Source: JAWUWD01 sp034112085 (GTDB taxonomy: Bacteria > Bacteroidota > Bacteroidia > Cytophagales > Cyclobacteriaceae). From it: DNA of 17,402 nucleotides. The DNA is taken from the NCBI GenBank assembly GCA_034112085.1, contig JAWUWD010000057.1, forward strand, positions 1-17,402. The letters are read 5' to 3'. The notes below the pieces were generated by a model that ran no database searches, was not told the DNA's origin, and saw nothing but the letters and a program-made list of their open reading frames with translations. The first letter of the stretch is position 1. Each line of letters opens with the position of its first letter. Below, piece by piece: positions 14,053-17,402 of this stretch. A program made the position numbers and the translations under genes.

Positions 14053-16914
14053 ATGAAAAATATTAAAATTCTAAGCACCACGCTCTTAGCTGTCCTTATT
14101 CTATTGATATCAGCTTGTAGTAGTGTGGATGAAAAGTCTAGTGATAGCATTGATAAACTGTCTATCGAGTATGAAAAATATACTATGGAAAATGGTATGG
14201 ATGTGATCTTGCACGAAGATCATTCGGACCCAATAGTTGCTGTGTCAATATTAGTTCACGTAGGTTCCAATCGAGAAAAGCCTGGTAAAACCGGTTTTGC
14301 TCACTTCTTCGAGCATATGTTGTTTCAAAAATCTGAAAACGTACCGGATGGTGGATTCTTTAAGAATATTAGCGAATGGGGTGGTACATTCAATGGCGGT
14401 ACTTGGAATGATGGTACCGTATATTTCGAAGTAGTGCCTAAAGATGCCTTAGAGAAAGTATTGTGGATGGAGTCTGATCGTATGGGATATTTCATCAATG
14501 CGGTATCACTCGCTAGCCTCGAAGGAGAAAAGCCTGTAGTGAAAAATGAAAAACGCCAAGGGGTAGATAATCAGCCATATGGCCATACGCAGCGAGTAAT
14601 TCTCAAAGCATTGTATCCAGAAGGGCATCCTTATAATTGGACGGTGATTGGTGAGTTGGAGGATTTGCAGAATGCTACTCTTGAAGATGTAAAGAATTTT
14701 TATGAAGATTGGTATGGTCCTGGGAATTCTACTCTTGTGATAGCAGGAGATATCAATAAGGATGAAGTAAAGGCACAGGTCTCTAAATACTTTGGTGAAA
14801 TAAAGTCGAACGGTATAAAAGAACCAATGAAACCTCAGCCAGTTACACTGGATGAAACAAAGGTTTTTTACCATGAAGACAACTTTGCTAAACTACCTGA
14901 GATCAGAATGACATTCCCTACTGTCGAGAGTTACAACGAAGATCAATGGGCACTTGATGCGCTTGGACAGATATTGAGTGATGGTAAGAGAGCGCCACTG
15001 TACAAAGCAATTGTGGAGGACTCAAAAGTTGCGCCAGGAGTATCTTCCTATAATAGTTCAAGTGAAATAGCAGGGACGTTTACACTAAGAGTAAGAGCCA
15101 ATGACGGAATTGACTTAGATTCTGTCAGAACGGTGCTCAATAATGCGCTTACTAAATTTGATCAAGAAGGGTTTGATGTTAAGGATCTTGATAGGATAAA
15201 GGCTGGATTAGAAACGAACTTCTACAATGGTATTAGCAGTGTCTTTGGAAAATCGTTCCAATTGGCGACTTACAATGAGTATGCGGGTAGTCCTGATTTT
15301 GTAGAAAAGGATATTGCCAATATCAAGGCAGTTACTAAAGATGATGTCATGCGCGTCTTCAGAAAATATATACTAGGAAAAAATCACATAGTGACCAACT
15401 TCGTGCCGCAAGGGGGATTAGAGTTGTCAATGGAGGGAGCAGCAAAAGCTGACATCAAAGAGGAAGAGATTACTGCCTATCAACCAACTGAAATCGTAGA
15501 AGATGAAGGTGGGTTTGTCATTGTAAAGACGCCAACTTCCTTTGATAGAACAGTAGAACCAGAGTTTAGTGAAGCACCGTTAGTAGTGCCTCCAACAATA
15601 TGGACAGCTGAGTTGGCTAATGGAATGGGGCTTTATGGAGTAGAAGCAAATGAACTACCATTAGTGAATTTTTCATTTAGAATAAAAGGAGGTCACTACT
15701 TAGATGATCCTGCAAAAGTAGGTGTAGCTAACTTGATGACTGACATCATGATGGAAGGTACCGCTACCAAATCTCCTGAAGACTTAGAAGATGCAATTGG
15801 TCAGTTAGGAGCAACGATCAATATGTACACATCAGACGAGTTTATCCAGGTATCGGGCAACTCTCTAGCCCGTAATTTCAATGCGACAATGGCTCTAGTT
15901 AGTGAGATATTACTAGAGCCTAGGTGGGATGAGGAAGAGTTCAGTCGTGTTAAAAATCAAACTATAAATACTATTCAGCAACGTGAAGCTAATCCGAATG
16001 CAATTGCATCAGTTGTGATGAATAAGAAGCTGTATGGTCCAGATCATATCATGTCTCAGTCAGCGATAGGTAGTATAGAAGTCGTTGAAACAATTACTAT
16101 TGATGATTTGAAAGCATTTTACGCAACTAATTTTGCACCTAATATGACTAATTTTCACATAGCTGGAAATGTAACGCAAGCAGATGCTCAAGAGGCTCTA
16201 TCTCGATTAGCCGATGAGTGGAAGCAGAAGGAAGTGATAATCCCCACCTATGAGCCAATAGCTACTACAAATGAGCCCGTTGTTTATTTTGTTGATGTTC
16301 CTAAAGCTAAACAGTCTGTGATTCGTATTTCAAGATTGACCGTGCCTGGTAATAGTGAAGATTATGATAAAATAGTTGTTGCTAATGCAAGATTGGGAGG
16401 CGGTTCTTCAGGAAGATTATTCCAAGTATTGAGAGAAGATAAAGGATTTACTTATGGAGCATATTCTTCTGCAGGACGAAATGTGAACGATATAAGTGAA
16501 TTTACCGCAAACTCAAGTGTTCGCTCCAATGTGACTAAGGAATCATTGGATGCTTTCAAAGAAGTGATTGGCCAATACGCTGATACTTACAAAGAAGATG
16601 ATCTGAATAAGACAAAGACATCTATGATTAAAGAGAATGCTCGTAAGTTCGAAACACTAAATAGCCTTTTGGGAATTTTACAGAATATTAGCACATATGA
16701 TTTGCCAATGGATTACATAGATCAAGAGCAGAAAGTAGTTTCTGCTTCAACTATGGAGAGTATTAATTCAACTTCCAAAGAATTCTTTGATCTCAATAAA
16801 TTCATTTATGTGATTGTGGGAGATAAAGAAACACAGTTTGATAGATTGAAAGTTGATGGCCCAGGAAATCCAATTGAAGTAGATAAGAATGGAGATCCGG
16901 TAGAAGGAGAGTAA
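14053..16914 (+). CDS. M16 zinc metalloprotease lipoprotein, two-domain
   Basis: A 953-aa protease of the pitrilysin/insulinase type. From ATG 14053 the N-terminus is MKNIKILSTTLLAVLILLIS followed by AC, a lipoprotein signal with lipobox LISAC and lipidated Cys22. A GTG 45 bp earlier would put 15 extra residues before this signal and is rejected. The N-terminal M16 domain (about 38-480) has the inverted zinc motif HFFEH (84-88), with Glu166 in VKNEKRQG as probable third ligand. The second M16 domain (about 520-930) lacks the zinc motif but has GGGSSGRLFQVLREDKGFTYGAYSS, the substrate-binding Arg/Tyr segment of inactive halves. It probably degrades peptides in the periplasm or at a membrane surface. 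A weak -7-like TACCTTTT lies at 13994-14001. Confidence 0.92.
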   Translation: MKNIKILSTTLLAVLILLISACSSVDEKSSDSIDKLSIEYEKYTMENGMDVILHEDHSDPIVAVSILVHVGSNREKPGKTGFAHFFEHMLFQKSENVPDGGFFKNISEWGGTFNGGTWNDGTVYFEVVPKDALEKVLWMESDRMGYFINAVSLASLEGEKPVVKNEKRQGVDNQPYGHTQRVILKALYPEGHPYNWTVIGELEDLQNATLEDVKNFYEDWYGPGNSTLVIAGDINKDEVKAQVSKYFGEIKSNGIKEPMKPQPVTLDETKVFYHEDNFAKLPEIRMTFPTVESYNEDQWALDALGQILSDGKRAPLYKAIVEDSKVAPGVSSYNSSSEIAGTFTLRVRANDGIDLDSVRTVLNNALTKFDQEGFDVKDLDRIKAGLETNFYNGISSVFGKSFQLATYNEYAGSPDFVEKDIANIKAVTKDDVMRVFRKYILGKNHIVTNFVPQGGLELSMEGAAKADIKEEEITAYQPTEIVEDEGGFVIVKTPTSFDRTVEPEFSEAPLVVPPTIWTAELANGMGLYGVEANELPLVNFSFRIKGGHYLDDPAKVGVANLMTDIMMEGTATKSPEDLEDAIGQLGATINMYTSDEFIQVSGNSLARNFNATMALVSEILLEPRWDEEEFSRVKNQTINTIQQREANPNAIASVVMNKKLYGPDHIMSQSAIGSIEVVETITIDDLKAFYATNFAPNMTNFHIAGNVTQADAQEALSRLADEWKQKEVIIPTYEPIATTNEPVVYFVDVPKAKQSVIRISRLTVPGNSEDYDKIVVANARLGGGSSGRLFQVLREDKGFTYGAYSSAGRNVNDISEFTANSSVRSNVTKESLDAFKEVIGQYADTYKEDDLNKTKTSMIKENARKFETLNSLLGILQNISTYDLPMDYIDQEQKVVSASTMESINSTSKEFFDLNKFIYVIVGDKETQFDRLKVDGPGNPIEVDKNGDPVEGE

Positions 16915-16921
16915 ATTCTTG

Positions 16922-16985
16922 TAATAAATAGATAGAATTAAAAAGAGCGAGTAAACTCGCTCTTTTTAATTCTATCTATTTATTA
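16922..16985. terminator. 30-bp perfect inverted repeat, shared convergent terminator
   Basis: Arms 16922-16951 and 16956-16985 are perfectly complementary over 30 bp around the loop TAAA. The GC-rich tip (AGAGCGAG / CTCGCTCT) is followed by T-runs in both directions, so it terminates both the M16 gene (stop 16912-16914) and the opposing kinase gene. The right arm contains the last codons and the stop codon (16976-16978) of the kinase gene. Confidence 0.9.
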
Positions 16986-17402
16986 ACAGGCAACTGAATA
17001 GTAAATTCTGTGAACTCATCTGGTTCACTTTCAATTGAAATTGAACCATTAAGCTTATCCACAGCCATTTTTACCAAATATAGACCTAGTCCCGTCCCTT
17101 GGGATTGATCTGATCCTCTGAAAAACATGTCATATATTTGATCATGGAGTTCTGCATTAATACCCACACCATTATCTTTTACTATTAGGTGAATACTGTT
17201 TTCTTTTTCGAACACCTCAATGGTAATTTGATGAGTTTCTAAAGAGTCTTTCTTTCTGAAAATAATTGCATTTTCAACCAGGTTTTCAATGATAAGACTT
17301 ATGACGTCATCATCGGACTGAAATGACAATTGATCTTTAATTTTGAACGAGTACTTGATCCTTCTTTCTTTATCTAAATGCTTTAGTGATTGTATACACT
17401 TA
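16976..17402 (-). CDS. Sensor histidine kinase, C-terminal ATPase domain (partial)
   Basis: The reading frame is open to the window edge, so at least 141 residues are present and the N-terminal sensor and phospho-acceptor His parts are missing. The HATPase_c boxes are clear: the N box LIIENLVENAI, the G1 box VKDNGVGIN, the F box region IYDMFFRG, and the G2 box GTGLGLYLVKMAV. The tail SISIESEPDEFTEFTIQLPV ends the domain, so nothing follows the kinase core. A gene finder might choose an internal TTG at 17327-17329 as the start, which would be wrong because upstream sequence (KCIQSLKHLDKERR) is in frame and fits the family. Its signal and response-regulator partner lie outside the window. Confidence 0.88.
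   Translation of the reverse strand, partial: KCIQSLKHLDKERRIKYSFKIKDQLSFQSDDDVISLIIENLVENAIIFRKKDSLETHQITIEVFEKENSIHLIVKDNGVGINAELHDQIYDMFFRGSDQSQGTGLGLYLVKMAVDKLNGSISIESEPDEFTEFTIQLPVNK

Noticed and set aside
14506..14874. A 122-residue minus-strand reading frame inside the M16 gene
   Set aside because: It has no family resemblance, no leader and no terminator, and the plus-strand frame carries clear M16 motifs. It is a shadow.
1..17402. CRISPR array, insertion sequence, tRNA or rRNA gene
   Set aside because: No regularly spaced direct repeats, transposase-like frame, cloverleaf with CCA end or rRNA sequence was recognised on either strand.

Overview
The window is chromosomal DNA from a low-GC member of the Bacteroidota, most likely a marine Cytophagales-type bacterium. 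The evidence is a C-terminal piece of a PorP/SprF-family protein (type IX secretion, gliding), a Bacteroidota-type -7 box (TAnnTTTG), an absence of Shine-Dalgarno sequences with A/C-rich leaders instead, and Bacteroidota-style protein families. No mobile element, CRISPR array, tRNA or rRNA was seen.

Region 1 (1-8309) is a complete tryptophan operon, trpE-trpG-trpD-trpC-trpF-trpB-trpA, followed by a type I-beta DAHP synthase (aroF). Together these supply the first shikimate step and every step from chorismate to tryptophan. Its control region (243-509) is the most remarkable part of the window. It carries two tandem leader-peptide attenuators. The first encodes a 17-residue peptide with three consecutive Trp codons (WWW) and ends in a 14-bp terminator hairpin. 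The second encodes a peptide with WQWRW and ends in a 12-bp terminator hairpin. Each terminator begins 23-24 nt after its leader stop codon, and each has a competing antiterminator pairing that begins at or near that stop codon. Neither peptide is in the usual gene-calling size range.

Region 2 (8321-10303) holds a secreted S10 serine carboxypeptidase (minus strand). Divergent from it is a small, very basic protein of unknown function, separated by a 258-bp spacer with a nested inverted repeat.

Region 3 (10383-13922, minus strand) is a probable three-gene cluster: a sugar-1-phosphate nucleotidyltransferase, a NahK-like N-acetylhexosamine kinase and a GH109-type NAD-dependent glycosidase. Read together these suggest release of GalNAc (or a related amino sugar) and its activation to a nucleotide sugar. 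The substrate is inferred from family membership.

Region 4 (14053-17402) is a large two-domain M16 zinc-protease lipoprotein, convergent with the C-terminal end of a sensor histidine kinase that runs off the window. A 30-bp perfect inverted repeat serves as a shared terminator between them.

Most convergent junctions carry a strong hairpin. Several intergenic leaders are almost or completely free of G on the coding strand.
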